64,000 bases of DNA from Bacteroidales bacterium (GCA_024400495.1 JAKSMR010000004.1:1-64000), one strand, 5' to 3'. Numbered from the stretch's first letter, positions 45,534 through 55,376 are shown. Notes: generated by a model not told the origin, from the sequence alone. A program made the numbers and translations.

Positions 45534-46472
45534 CTATTTGACGATTCTTGTTCCGCAGGTGGGGTTGTCGAGCTGTCCGGCTTCGGTGATGATGCAGCTC
45601 TCGCCTCCGTTCTCGATGAACATGATAGCGGCGCGCACTTTGGGAGCCATGGAGCCTTCTGCAAACTGACCTTCGGCAAGGTACTGCTTGGCTTCGGCAA
45701 CGGTGATGACGTCGAGGGCTTTCTCGTTCTCCTTGCGGAAGTTAATATAGACTTTAGGAACGTCGGTAAGGATGTAGAATTCGTCGGCACCGATCTGAAC
45801 GGCACAAAGAGCGGAGGCGAGGTCCTTGTCGATAACGGCTTCAAGACCTTTGATGTGGTTGTTCTCAAACATTACGGGAATTCCACCACCGCCAACGGTA
45901 ATGACAACATTGCCCTGCTCGGCAAGCTGCTTCACGATATCGATGTTGCTGATGCGGAGGGGCTTGGGTGACGCGACAACCTTGCGCCAGCCATTGCCTT
46001 TGGGGTCTTCTTTGTATTTGGCTCCGGTCTCGGCGGCGAGACGGTCGGCTTCTTCCTTGCTGTAGTATGGTCCTACGGGCTTGGTGGGGTTGGCGAACAT
46101 GGGGTCGTCGTGTGCCACTTCTACCTGGGTGAGGAGCGTGACGATATTTTTGTTGATGTCGTTACGGGAGAAGACATTGTGCATTCCCATCTCAATCATA
46201 TAAGCGATGGAGCCCTGGGTTTCTGCTACACAGAAGTCCATAGGCATGGACTGGATGCCGAACTGTTTCTTTCCGGCTTCATGCTGCAGCATTACGTTGC
46301 CTACCTGGGGACCGTTGCCGTGTCCGATAACGACGTCGTAGCCGCGCTTGATAAGGTTGCAGAGACTTTCACAAGTCTGTTCTACATTTTGCAATTGTTC
46401 TTGGTAAGTGCCTTTCTGGCCGCTGCGAAGCAACGCATTTCCGCCAAAAGCCACTACTGCCAGTTTCTTCAT
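45534..46472 (-). CDS. arcC: carbamate kinase
   Basis: 312 residues; makes ATP from carbamoyl phosphate and ADP, the energy-conserving step of arginine/citrulline fermentation. N-terminal AFGGNALLR, GHGNGPQVGN, and VTVGGGGIPV with the DKDLASALCA segment are canonical for the amino-acid kinase fold. A minus-strand -7 box (CAAATATA at 46535-46542) and a small perfect hairpin (TTCTCTC/GAGAGAA, about 46516-46531) stand upstream, probably the promoter and early leader. Confidence 0.95.
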   Translation of the reverse strand: MKKLAVVAFGGNALLRSGQKGTYQEQLQNVEQTCESLCNLIKRGYDVVIGHGNGPQVGNVMLQHEAGKKQFGIQSMPMDFCVAETQGSIAYMIEMGMHNVFSRNDINKNIVTLLTQVEVAHDDPMFANPTKPVGPYYSKEEADRLAAETGAKYKEDPKGNGWRKVVASPKPLRISNIDIVKQLAEQGNVVITVGGGGIPVMFENNHIKGLEAVIDKDLASALCAVQIGADEFYILTDVPKVYINFRKENEKALDVITVAEAKQYLAEGQFAEGSMAPKVRAAIMFIENGGESCIITEAGQLDNPTCGTRIVK

Positions 46473-46749
46473 TATTTGCGTAATTTGTTAATATTCTATT
46501 CTATAGATTCAAATTTCTCTCGGGAGAGAAAATGCAAATATACAAAAATATTATTACATATAAGAAAATACTTATATAATACCTCATTTCTCCCACCTGA
46601 GATGCGGAATCTAATCCAACGGCAGAAGGGAAATGATGATGGCAAGATTTGCTTTCCGATAGGTTTGGGGGGGCTATCGGAGAAAGCATTCCAAAGGATG
46701 GACCGAAGGTATCGTAACGTTTTCGGATTAGAACTTATTGTTGGTCCGG

Positions 46750-47994
46750 CTATTTCCCGACGGTAATGTGGAGCTGCTTCTCGGGAGATAGGATCTCTCT
46801 TGCAAGTTCCTGTAGTGCAGCTGGATTACATTCTTCAAGGACGTTGAGGTAGTTCTCTGTGAACTGCTCGTTGATGCAGGTGGAATACATCTGTCTGTAG
46901 CGCTCTGCGTGCTCGAAGGTGCCGTCGATGGAGCGGATGAAGTCGCCTCTCATGTAGTTCTGGACTCGTTCCAGCTCTTCTTTGTCGATAGGGGCGTCGC
47001 AAAGGCGTCGCAACTCAAGATCGATCTCTTTCATGGCCGCTTCGGCATCGTTGGCGTTGACGTCGCTGACGATGAAGAAAGTGATTGTCCCGCGGTCGAG
47101 TTGTGTCTGCGAGTTGATGCCATAGGTGTATCCTTTGTCCTCTCGGATGTTCTGCATGAGTCTCGATCCGAAATAGCCGCCAAGCGTTGTGCTGAGGATA
47201 AGGAATCGGACGTAGTCGATGCTGTCCCAACGGAAGGGGAGGATTCTGCCGACACGAAGGGTGCTCTGCACGGTATTCGGGATGCTTTGGAACAGAGGTT
47301 CTGTAGGCAAGGGGGGAAACTCTTTCTCTATGGTTTTCAGATGATTGGGGTTATGGGTCTCGTGGCCGAAATAGCGGTCAAAGAGGTCGATGATCTCTTT
47401 GTCGCAACCTCCGCTCAGCACGTAGTGTGCGTTGGAGAGCGTGTAGTGCTCTTTGTAGAACTGGCGCACGTCCTCGACGGAGATCTTATCGCAGTCGCTT
47501 TCAACGGCATAGCCTCCCATGACATGGTTGAAACCATAAAGCTTCTCGTAGAAGAGGTTGCGAGCCACATAGCGGGTCTTCTGGAAGTTGGTTTGGAGTG
47601 TCTGTCGGCGACGGGCCAGCAGTACGTTGAACTCCTCCTCGGGGAAGATTGGGTCGGTAAGTATCTCGTAGAGAAGGGGTAGCAGCTCTTCGGCATACTT
47701 GCGCAGAAGGTAGACGGAGACTGTGGAGGTATAGGTTTCGATAGAACGCTCCATGATAATGCCGCGGAAGTCCATGAATTCGGCTATCTCTCTCGAGGTG
47801 TGGCGACGGGTTCCCTCGGAGATGAGGCTGTTGGTCAGTCCGGCCACCAGCTTCTTGTGCTGATAGGCTGTTCCAGCCTCGAAGGTTACGTCGATGCGCA
47901 GGATGTTGATGGCCTTGTCGTAGAACAGGGCGACGGGCTGTCCGTTGGAGAGAACGGCTTGCTGTGGTATCAGAGAGGTTCTGTCTATGGTCAT
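46750..47994 (-). CDS. M16 peptidase homologue without the zinc motif (R/Y-type subunit)
   Basis: 414 residues from ATG 47992-47994 (MTIDRTSL); the longer frame would intrude into the TonB-receptor gene. Both M16 half-domains can be followed, but the zinc-binding HxxEH is replaced by NSLISEG in the expected place. The Arg/Tyr pair of the second half is present in GSRLMQNIREDKGYTYG. In two-subunit M16B peptidases the partner without HxxEH carries that R/Y pair, so this looks like the non-zinc partner. A catalytic partner gene is not in the window. It lies 17 bp after the TonB receptor gene. Confidence 0.82.
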   Translation of the reverse strand: MTIDRTSLIPQQAVLSNGQPVALFYDKAINILRIDVTFEAGTAYQHKKLVAGLTNSLISEGTRRHTSREIAEFMDFRGIIMERSIETYTSTVSVYLLRKYAEELLPLLYEILTDPIFPEEEFNVLLARRRQTLQTNFQKTRYVARNLFYEKLYGFNHVMGGYAVESDCDKISVEDVRQFYKEHYTLSNAHYVLSGGCDKEIIDLFDRYFGHETHNPNHLKTIEKEFPPLPTEPLFQSIPNTVQSTLRVGRILPFRWDSIDYVRFLILSTTLGGYFGSRLMQNIREDKGYTYGINSQTQLDRGTITFFIVSDVNANDAEAAMKEIDLELRRLCDAPIDKEELERVQNYMRGDFIRSIDGTFEHAERYRQMYSTCINEQFTENYLNVLEECNPAALQELAREILSPEKQLHITVGK

Positions 47995-48011
47995 GCTTTT
48001 AGGCGGAAGGG

Positions 48012-50468
48012 TTAGAAGGTTACGGTTAGTTTGAGGTTCAGCTGTCTGGCTGTGAGGAAGTTGGGTACGTGGTACTGAGCGTTGTCGTAGTCTGCAACCC
48101 ACATGTAGGAAACCACATTCCTGTAGTTGAATAGGTTGAATATCTCGAGCGAAAGCATCACGTCGTCAACCATCTGGAAGAGTCTGGTGCTTTTGAGCTG
48201 GTCAAATTTTGAGAGCTCGACGGTATTACCCCAGTCGATTCGGAAATAGGAGGGGAGACGATTGTCGATGGATCGATCTTTCTGGTGTGGAGCAGTATAG
48301 GGTAATCCGCTGGCGTAGATAAAGTTGAGGCTCATGCACCAGAAGGGGACGGAGGGGATGTAGTCCTGGAAGAAGAGCTTGAAGGAGAACCTCTGGTCTG
48401 TGGGGCGGGCGAGCCAGCCTAAGGTGTCTCCCAGGATATCTTCTTGCGTCTTCATCAAGGAGAGGCTTGCCCACGACTCAAGTCCGGGGACGAACTCTCC
48501 ACTAAGTCTCATCGAGAGTCCTGTGGCATAGGCTACGGCTTCGTTGGTGGCGTCGTAGCGCACGCGCAAGTTGTCTATGCGATAGGGTACGAGGTTGGTT
48601 ATGTATTTGTAATATAGGTCGGTAGTGAGGTGGAAGGGCTTGTTTCTTATCTTGATGTTCCAGTCGGTTGTTCCGGCAACCTGATAGGAGTTCTGCGGTT
48701 GGAGGTTGAGGTTCAGGGTGCCGTCGTCGTGGCGGTATTCGCGGTAGAAGGGCGACTGGCTATAGACTCCTGCTGCGAGCTTGTAGACGATGTCCTGGTT
48801 GGCTTTGGGTTTGAAACTGAGGCTGGCGCGGGGCGAGATCATGAAGTGGGGCTTCGGTCCGTTGCTGTCGGCCTGGACTTTGTAAAGCTGGCTACGCACG
48901 CCTAGCAGGATGTTGTATTCGTTGTTCTTCTTGTCCAGAAGGTCGATGGTGCGTTGGACGTAGCCCATGGCTCTGTTGGTGGCGATCTGGTTCTGGGTGC
49001 GGCAGAAGTTCTGCAGGATGGGGTTGTGTGCCGAGGCGTTGCTGTCGCCTAACAGTATGGGATCGAATGGCATAGCGTAGCCGGCAGAGTCCACCCACAT
49101 CCATTCGCGCATCTTGTCGTTTACGCTCTCACGTTGCAACTTCACTCCCCAGTCCCATTGTCCGAGGGCGACAAAATGGGAGGCTTTGAGTTCGGTAGAT
49201 ATTATACTTGTTGCCAATCGGTTGCGAGCATGCTCGAGATAGGTTCCTACTCCGCGGTCGAGGAGGTTGTTGTCGGGGTCGGCTCCCACGTTCACCTGAT
49301 AGAGCCAGTATTGGCTCTGGATGTCGTAGATCTCGCGCTCGTCGATGCTTTGTGCGGAGGTTATCCATTGGTACTGAGTGCTTTCGTTGGGGTGGAAGTC
49401 GAGCATGAGTGCGCCGAGGAGGGTGCGGTAGCGGTCGAGTTCCTGACCGTCGAAATAGACGTCGAGCTGCATCTGCTCCTGGAAGCCTCCGAACATGGTG
49501 GTCCGGGACTGTGGGATGAGTCCGTAGATGTTGCGGGAGAAGATTCCCAACAGGCTGATGTCCAGCTTGTCGCTGGCACGATAGCCGAGGATGGCCTGCA
49601 GGTCGGTATAGTTTGTCGTGTAGTCGCCTTGGGTTTCCATCTTCCTGAAGATGTAGCTGTTGCTATGCTGGCGGAAGCCGAAGGAGTAGCTGAGTTTCTG
49701 CTCCTTGCCGAGCAGTCCTTGTGCCGAGGCTGTGGCGCCGAGGAGCGAGGCGGACACTTTGGCTTTGAATTCGGAAGGGCGCGAGTAGATGAGGTCGAGG
49801 ACCGACGCCATCTTGTCGCCATAGGAGGCTTCGAACCCTCCGGGGGAGAAGCGGATGTTGTCGATGAGGTCGGGGTTGATGATGCTCATGCCTTCCTGCT
49901 GTCCGCTACGGATGAGCATGGGTCGGTAAACTTCTATACCGTTGATATATACCAGGTTCTCGTCGAAGGAACCTCCACGGACCGAATACTGGCTCGAGAG
50001 CTCGTTGTTGGATGTCACTCCGGGAAGGGTCTTGATGAGGTTCTCCACGCCGCTATTGGGGCCGACCATCTTCTCCAGGCGCTCGGCTTCGATCTTGGTG
50101 AAGGTGGTGGTGCGGTCCTTTTCGCCGTGGATGACGACCTGGTCCATAGTGGTTACGGCTGCGGGGAAGGCGAAGGTGGTGTCGAGGATCTGGTTTTTCT
50201 TCAGACGTAGCCTGGTCTCGAACGAAGGGTAGCCGACGAAGGAGATCCTGAGCGTGAGCGTCGAGTCGCTGGGAAGGGTGAGGGAGAATTTTCCGTTGGC
50301 GTCGGCGGCACAACCTCGCGTTGGCGAGTAGTCGAGGGTGACGATATTGGCGTAGGGAACGGCCTTCCTGTTGTTGTCTACCACACGTCCGCGCAGAACG
50401 CCCTGGGCACACAACGTGGTGGTTGCCAGCAGCAAGAGCGATAATATGGTGACAATTTTCTTGGTCAT
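48012..50468 (-). CDS. TonB-dependent receptor with carboxypeptidase-regulatory-like domain
   Basis: 818 residues from ATG 50466-50468 (MTKKIVTILSLLLL). Order: signal peptide, carboxypeptidase-regulatory-like domain (about 25-105, LRGRVVDNNRKAVPYANI), plug domain (SQYSVRGGSFDENLVYINGIEVYRP), and a 22-strand type barrel ending in LKLTVTF. This is the general Bacteroidota importer type; there is no SusD partner nearby, so polysaccharide import is not implied. Siderophore, cobalamin or peptide uptake are open. The 17-bp gap to the M16 gene suggests linkage. Confidence 0.88.
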   Translation of the reverse strand: MTKKIVTILSLLLLATTTLCAQGVLRGRVVDNNRKAVPYANIVTLDYSPTRGCAADANGKFSLTLPSDSTLTLRISFVGYPSFETRLRLKKNQILDTTFAFPAAVTTMDQVVIHGEKDRTTTFTKIEAERLEKMVGPNSGVENLIKTLPGVTSNNELSSQYSVRGGSFDENLVYINGIEVYRPMLIRSGQQEGMSIINPDLIDNIRFSPGGFEASYGDKMASVLDLIYSRPSEFKAKVSASLLGATASAQGLLGKEQKLSYSFGFRQHSNSYIFRKMETQGDYTTNYTDLQAILGYRASDKLDISLLGIFSRNIYGLIPQSRTTMFGGFQEQMQLDVYFDGQELDRYRTLLGALMLDFHPNESTQYQWITSAQSIDEREIYDIQSQYWLYQVNVGADPDNNLLDRGVGTYLEHARNRLATSIISTELKASHFVALGQWDWGVKLQRESVNDKMREWMWVDSAGYAMPFDPILLGDSNASAHNPILQNFCRTQNQIATNRAMGYVQRTIDLLDKKNNEYNILLGVRSQLYKVQADSNGPKPHFMISPRASLSFKPKANQDIVYKLAAGVYSQSPFYREYRHDDGTLNLNLQPQNSYQVAGTTDWNIKIRNKPFHLTTDLYYKYITNLVPYRIDNLRVRYDATNEAVAYATGLSMRLSGEFVPGLESWASLSLMKTQEDILGDTLGWLARPTDQRFSFKLFFQDYIPSVPFWCMSLNFIYASGLPYTAPHQKDRSIDNRLPSYFRIDWGNTVELSKFDQLKSTRLFQMVDDVMLSLEIFNLFNYRNVVSYMWVADYDNAQYHVPNFLTARQLNLKLTVTF

Positions 50469-50911
50469 TACATGTATTATAACGTAATTATATAAAAAAT
50501 ATTGTGCGAGATGCAAATTATACTTGACTCAGCATCGGGAAGGAAGGGGGGGTGCGTCCTATCAACCGGCATCTAGCGTCCTATCAATTCCGAATCAATT
50601 CCGAATGAAGTACGGAATTGGCGGCTCCCTTCCTGCTGTTTGGTCGGAGGTAGGTTGGTTTAGTGTATATGGTTGATAAATAGGTTTTTACGTGTTGCTT
50701 CTTGTGTGGGGATTGAGCTTGGGTTGAGAACCTCGGCGAATTGTCTGTTTTGTGGCTCCCGAAAAAGGAATGGCGTCGGGCCTTTTGAAGGAAAAAAACA
50801 GAAATTTTTCGTCTTTGTGCAATATTATTGTAATATGCGCGTTATTATATATGAAAAAAATGTGCGCGAGTGCGCTATGTTTTGGTATAACGAACTGAAA
50901 ACAATATAACT
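50469..50911. other. gene-free stretch with short repeats
   Basis: About 440 bp between divergent genes. GCGTCCTATCAA occurs twice (near 50554 and 50576) and TCAATTCCGAA twice (near 50584 and 50595). CAATTCCG (50596-50603) pairs with CGGAATTG (50613-50620). No gene is seen. Confidence 0.5.
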
Positions 50912-51433
50912 ATGAAGACAAGACTCTTCTCCCTTATACTCCTTGTTATGATGGGCTCTGCGGCTTTCGCCCAAGATCTGAGCCTCACTTTTATGTCGCA
51001 GACCGACTCCAAATTCTTCGTCTACCTCGACGGCAAGCTGCAGAACGAGCAGTCGAAGGGTTTTCTTACCATCGACAGCCTCGAGTATCGCTACTATGTT
51101 GTCCGCGTTGTGATGGACGAACCCTACGAGGTTGCGATCACCAAGAAGATCAAGCCCACTGATGTGGCTCATTTCTACAAGGTTAACTTCAATGTAGTGA
51201 AGGAACGTGTGTTCCTGAAACTTGCCAAGGACGACCGTCAGACTTTTGAAGATTTCGCCGCCGAGGCTCAGCCCGAGGTCTCTCCCGAAGGCGAGAGCAT
51301 CGAAGAGGCCCAGCCCGAAGACAACAGTCCTCGTCGCCGCCGCCAGAACGGCATCGATACCGATACCGGCTGGGGCACCACCGGAGCATCCATCAAGAAG
51401 GTGAAAACCAACAAGGTGATGGACGAGAAATAG
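50912..51433 (+). CDS. secreted protein of unknown function
   Basis: 173 residues with a signal peptide of about 20 (ending SAAFAQ). The N-terminal half (LSLTFMSQTDSKFFVYLDGKL) resembles the beta domain preceding DUF4476 in Bacteroidota proteins, but the DUF4476 part is absent. The C-terminal third is acidic and then Arg-rich (NSPRRRRQNG), with a Gly/Thr stretch. The next gene starts 37 bp after its stop, and both are secreted, so they may work together. Confidence 0.6.
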   Translation: MKTRLFSLILLVMMGSAAFAQDLSLTFMSQTDSKFFVYLDGKLQNEQSKGFLTIDSLEYRYYVVRVVMDEPYEVAITKKIKPTDVAHFYKVNFNVVKERVFLKLAKDDRQTFEDFAAEAQPEVSPEGESIEEAQPEDNSPRRRRQNGIDTDTGWGTTGASIKKVKTNKVMDEK

Positions 51434-51470
51434 GCCAATAGACTTTTATCTGGAAAAACAAAAATACATC

Positions 51471-52496
51471 ATGAATATCAAATCTCTTATTCTCGCAGTA
51501 ACCTGTATCGCTTTCCTGGGTAGTGCTGTTGCCCAGAACCAGGTCGACAAGCAAGGCCGCAAGCGTGGCCATTGGATTCGTACCGACAAGGACGGTTCCA
51601 AGATCTGGGAAGGCAACTTCAGGATCGGTCTCGAAGTCGACACCTTCAACTATTTCTATCCCAACGGAACCCTCCGCATCCGCAACGTCTATACCACCCC
51701 TGGTAAGATCTGCAACCACGAGGCTTACGACGAGCAGGGCCATCTGCTCGCCCAAGGCCGCTACAACCAGAAGAACCGCGACGGTGAGTGGAAGATTTTC
51801 CACGAGACCGGACGTCTGGTGAAGATCGCCCACTACAAGATGGGCGTCCGTGACGGCCAGGAGGTTATCTTCACCTCTGCCGGCGATACTGCCGAGGTCT
51901 CCAACTGGACCGACAACCATCGCAACGGCCGCTGGTGGAAGCGTGTGGGCAAGAACGGAAGCATCTCAGCTACCTATGTGAAAGGTGTTATCGAAGGCCG
52001 CATGGTCGAATACGACGAAGAGGGCAAACTCTGCCGCGAAGGCAACTACAAACATGGCGAAAAGGACGGCGCCTATCGTTTCTACGAAGGTGGCGTGCTT
52101 ACCGTCGACGAGAACTGGACCGACGGCGTCCTCTCCGACCGCAAGGTGCTTCTGACCACTAAGTCGGGCAAAGAATATGTCTCCGTCTTCGCCATCGCCT
52201 ATTTCTACCCACGTGCAAGCACCCGCAGCTCCGTCACCAAGATGGACGGCAAGGTGCTGGCTTGCGAAGAGACTGTTGAGGACATCTATTCCCGCGTGGG
52301 AATGGACCAGTTCATCACAGCCGACAGAAAGAACCGTATTGTGGCCGCCAAGTCCTGCATCCAGGGCTTCACTAAGGACAGCGAGGGCCGCGATATCCTC
52401 AAGCTCGATCCCGTTCCCGCTTTCTCCATCTTCCCCGACGAGGAATGTATGAAGATGGTCAAATCGCTCCAACGTGTCGACGAGCTTGACCAGTAA
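51471..52496 (+). CDS. secreted MORN-like repeat protein (YwqK-type)
   Basis: 341 residues, signal peptide ending SAVAQN. Residues about 30-225 are six or more MORN/YwqK-like repeats of 22-26 residues with a G-x-W/Y core (GHWIRTDKDGSKIWEGN, NGRWWKRVGKNG, KDGAYRFYEGG). The C-terminal part is a different, Ser/Lys-rich domain. YwqK-type proteins are sometimes annotated as antitoxins, but no toxin gene is next to it and it is exported; a surface or periplasmic role is more likely. Followed by a strong terminator. Confidence 0.75.
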   Translation: MNIKSLILAVTCIAFLGSAVAQNQVDKQGRKRGHWIRTDKDGSKIWEGNFRIGLEVDTFNYFYPNGTLRIRNVYTTPGKICNHEAYDEQGHLLAQGRYNQKNRDGEWKIFHETGRLVKIAHYKMGVRDGQEVIFTSAGDTAEVSNWTDNHRNGRWWKRVGKNGSISATYVKGVIEGRMVEYDEEGKLCREGNYKHGEKDGAYRFYEGGVLTVDENWTDGVLSDRKVLLTTKSGKEYVSVFAIAYFYPRASTRSSVTKMDGKVLACEETVEDIYSRVGMDQFITADRKNRIVAAKSCIQGFTKDSEGRDILKLDPVPAFSIFPDEECMKMVKSLQRVDELDQ

Positions 52497-52518
52497 GCCT
52501 CTCTCCTGAAGAAATACG

Positions 52519-52549
52519 AGGGCTGCTTGTTTTGGCAGCCCTATTTTTT
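52519..52549 (+). terminator. terminator after the MORN-like gene
   Basis: AGGGCTGC (52519-52526) pairs with GCAGCCCT (52535-52542), followed by ATTTTTTG. Confidence 0.85.
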
Positions 52550-52571
52550 GACCTTTAACGACAACAAGAAA

Positions 52572-53102
52572 ATGATTGACAACCCTATCATAAAGTCGCT
52601 CTGCGAGCGCAGAAGCGTGAAAAGCTACAAGCCCGAGCAGATTGCCGACGAACAGCTCGACACTATCCTCGAAGCTGCCACCTATGCGCCCACGGGCCGC
52701 AACGCCATGTCTCCCGTGATGGTCGTGGTGCAGGATGCCGAGCTGCTGGCCAAGATCGAGAAACTCAATGCCGTCGCTATCGGCGATCCCGGCAGCCATC
52801 CCTTCTATGGCGCTCCCACAGTAGTGGTGGTCTTTGGCAATCCCGAATATTCCCATTGGATGGAAGATGCCTCTCTGGTGGCAGGAAATCTGCTCAACGC
52901 AGCCCATGCCGTCGGCGTTGGCGGATGCTGGATTCATCGAGCCCGACCTGTGTTCGAAACTCCCGAAGGGAAAGCCATGATGAGAGCTTGGGGTGTTCCC
53001 GAGAATTTCATCGGCGTGGCCAACTGCATCCTCGGCTATCAGGACGCTCCCGCCAAACCTCGCGTCGCACGAAAAGAGGGTTACGTAATCAAAGCGCGAT
53101 AA
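52572..53102 (+). CDS. nitroreductase family protein
   Basis: 176-residue FMN-dependent oxidoreductase. ERRSVKSYKPEQI near the N-terminus and APTGRNAMSP are FMN-binding marks; the C-terminal GYQDAPAKP is typical. ATG 52572 (MIDNP) is preferred to the frame start at 52527 because the earlier bases belong to the terminator region. mtaB follows after 13 bp. Substrate unknown. Confidence 0.87.
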   Translation: MIDNPIIKSLCERRSVKSYKPEQIADEQLDTILEAATYAPTGRNAMSPVMVVVQDAELLAKIEKLNAVAIGDPGSHPFYGAPTVVVVFGNPEYSHWMEDASLVAGNLLNAAHAVGVGGCWIHRARPVFETPEGKAMMRAWGVPENFIGVANCILGYQDAPAKPRVARKEGYVIKAR

Positions 53103-53115
53103 GAGATCGGAGGCC

Positions 53116-54390
53116 ATGAGAATAGCAACCCATACGTTAGGCTGTAAGCTTAACTTCGCCGAAACGTCGCACATAACGCGCCAGTTTGTGCAGGCCGGAC
53201 ACGAGGTGGTGGATTTCAGGCAGAAGGCCGATCTCTATGTCGTCAACACCTGTACCGTTACTGCCGTCGCAGAGAAGAAATGCCGCAACGCCATCCGCCA
53301 GGCTGCCAAAAACAATCCTGATGCTATCGTGGCTGTGATCGGCTGTTTTGCGCAGAATGCTGCTGCCGAGGTGGAGAAAATACCGGGAGTGACTCTGGTG
53401 CTGGGAAACAGCCACAAGCACAAGCTCTTCCATATCGTGCAAGAGATGCAGAAGACACAGCCCGCTTGCGAGCGCCATGTCGACGATGTTCCGTCCGAAT
53501 TTGCGTTGGCCTACTCTAGCGGCGACCGCACCCGCACGTTCTTCAAGATCCAGGATGGCTGCGACTACTTCTGCACCTATTGTGCTATCCCTTTCGCCCG
53601 CGGCCGTTCGCGTTGTGCTACAATCAAAGAGACGGTGGCTATGGCAAACGAGATCGCGCAGACGGGCGCCAAGGAGGTGGTCCTCACAGGTGTGAATACC
53701 GGCACCTTCGGCCTTCATACCGGCGAGAGTTTCATGGATCTGGTCAAGGAGCTCGATAGGGTAGAGGGCATAGAGCGCTATAGGATCTCTAGCATCGAGC
53801 CCAACCTTCTGACCGACGAGATCATCGATTTCGTTGCCAGTTCGCACAAGTTCGCCCATCATTTCCATATCCCCCTTCAAGCGGGAAGCGACAAAGTCCT
53901 CCAGCTCATGCGTCGCCGCTACGATACGGCCTTCTATGCCGAGAAGCTCCGTCGCATCAAAGAGACGATGCCCGAAGCCTGTCTTGCTGCCGACCTGATG
54001 GTGGGTTTCTATGGCGAGACGAGCGAGGAGTTCGCCAAAGCCTGCGACTTCATCGAGAGCCTCCCCATCAGCTATCTGCATGTCTTCACCTATAGCGAAC
54101 GTCCCAATACCGCCGCCCTTAAGATGGAAGGCAAAGTGCCTGTGCAGGAACGGCATAAGCGCAACGCCATTATGCAGGAGATCTCCGAGCGAAAGAAACA
54201 TCAGTTCTACATGGAGAACCTCGGCCGCACAGAGAAGGTGCTTTGGGAAAGCAACGAGACCAACGGCGAGATGCACGGATTTACAGGTAACTATATCCGT
54301 CTCCACACCTCTTACGACTCTTCCCGAGTCAACACCCTGGAGGCGCTGGTCCTCTCGCAGGAGAATGTTGTGGAGGAAACTCCCGAATAG
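53116..54390 (+). CDS. mtaB: tRNA (t6A37) methylthiotransferase MtaB
   Basis: Radical SAM enzyme adding a methylthio group to t6A37 of ANN-decoding tRNAs. 424 residues: UPF0004 domain with cysteines in LGCKLN, NTCTVT and IGCFAQ (auxiliary cluster), radical SAM motif CDYFCTYC, and a C-terminal TRAM-like part. The short CKLN form and the TLGCKLNFAE start favour MtaB over MiaB or RimO. ATG 53116. Confidence 0.92.
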   Translation: MRIATHTLGCKLNFAETSHITRQFVQAGHEVVDFRQKADLYVVNTCTVTAVAEKKCRNAIRQAAKNNPDAIVAVIGCFAQNAAAEVEKIPGVTLVLGNSHKHKLFHIVQEMQKTQPACERHVDDVPSEFALAYSSGDRTRTFFKIQDGCDYFCTYCAIPFARGRSRCATIKETVAMANEIAQTGAKEVVLTGVNTGTFGLHTGESFMDLVKELDRVEGIERYRISSIEPNLLTDEIIDFVASSHKFAHHFHIPLQAGSDKVLQLMRRRYDTAFYAEKLRRIKETMPEACLAADLMVGFYGETSEEFAKACDFIESLPISYLHVFTYSERPNTAALKMEGKVPVQERHKRNAIMQEISERKKHQFYMENLGRTEKVLWESNETNGEMHGFTGNYIRLHTSYDSSRVNTLEALVLSQENVVEETPE

Positions 54391-54442
54391 TGTGCTGTCG
54401 GTCGGCTCCGCTTGCGAGCCAGACTGTCTCTCATAGAAAAGC

Positions 54443-54470
54443 AAAAGGCGATCCGTTTGGGCCGCCTTTT
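54443..54470. terminator. bidirectional terminator between mtaB and the DUF4348-like gene
   Basis: AAAAGGCG (54443-54450) pairs with CGCCTTTT (54463-54470). T-runs on both strands allow it to serve both converging genes. Confidence 0.8.
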
Positions 54471-54497
54471 GTTATTGTCTTGGATGTCTCTTCTGAA

Positions 54498-54983
54498 TTA
54501 GTAACGGTTGTTCTTCTCGAAGAAATTGACCATCTGCCATTTTCCGTCGATACGTTGGAAGTAGTAGACGTAGATGAGGTCGGAGACGAACCAGCTTACT
54601 GCGTATTCTGCGCTATTCTCGCGTACGTTACGCCAGTAGCGCAGGCGACGTTTGTCCTTGTCCATATGGAAGAGGAAGTCGGTATAGGGAACCCCTTGCT
54701 TCACCATCTTCATGCGGTCGTAGCGGAACTCGGGGTCGGCGTTCATGTGGAAGACGAAATCGCGCAACGATTCGGCGCCCTGGTTGCAGTCGGCCTCATC
54801 GCTGATGAACGATTCGAAATCACCAATGCAGCCGTGCTGTCCGAAGAGCTCGCGGAGCTGGTCGATGGGGAGGCTGCCTTCGGAGATGTAGCGTTCGGCG
54901 TCCTCAATGGATTTCTGGGCTTGGGCAAACGAAGCAGTCATGATAAGGGCTGCAACAAGTATGATATAGCGTAATTTCTTCAT
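54498..54983 (-). CDS. secreted DUF4348-like protein
   Basis: 161 residues; signal peptide ending SFAQAQ. The body has the pattern of the DUF4348 family as I remember it: an early ISDEADCNQGAESLRDFVFHM helix region and a final strand YVYYFQRIDGKWQMVNF that looks NTF2-like. Function unknown; the protein should be periplasmic. It converges on mtaB. Confidence 0.6.
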   Translation of the reverse strand: MKKLRYIILVAALIMTASFAQAQKSIEDAERYISEGSLPIDQLRELFGQHGCIGDFESFISDEADCNQGAESLRDFVFHMNADPEFRYDRMKMVKQGVPYTDFLFHMDKDKRRLRYWRNVRENSAEYAVSWFVSDLIYVYYFQRIDGKWQMVNFFEKNNRY

Positions 54984-55376
54984 GAGATAAAGATCTTTTG
55001 TTTTATTAACGGACAGGTTCGAGAAATATTGTGTGAAAAGGACAAAAAGTTTTCATCCTTTTATAATATGTACCGGTAAGGAGGCTTTTCTTGCAGCCGT
55101 AGGGTCTCTTGTCCCCAACGAAGGATTGCTGATGGCTGCCTGGTTTCTGCCAGATGTAAGGCTTCCAGGTGTCCGAAAGGGTTGGAGTTTATCCTCTTGT
55201 GCGGCTCCGCTCCCGAGCCCATGGCGAGGCCCTTCCGAAAGCCTTCCGAAGGACTGCTGTTGAAGGTTTGTTGATAGTTTTTGAATAATTTTTCTGCTAT
55301 TTCGGTAAAAAATCGTATTTTTGCCTTTTCTAACTAACAATATATATATTTATAATCTTATTAAAACTAATCTATT
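54984..55376. other. gene-free stretch upstream of purF
   Basis: About 390 bp. A -7 box TATTTTTG at 55316-55323 is probably the purF promoter. Frames crossing 55033-55340 on both strands overlap and lack protein features. Confidence 0.5.

Noticed and set aside
51471..52496. Antitoxin of a toxin-antitoxin pair (YwqK label)
   Set aside because: The protein has a signal peptide and no toxin gene lies beside it.
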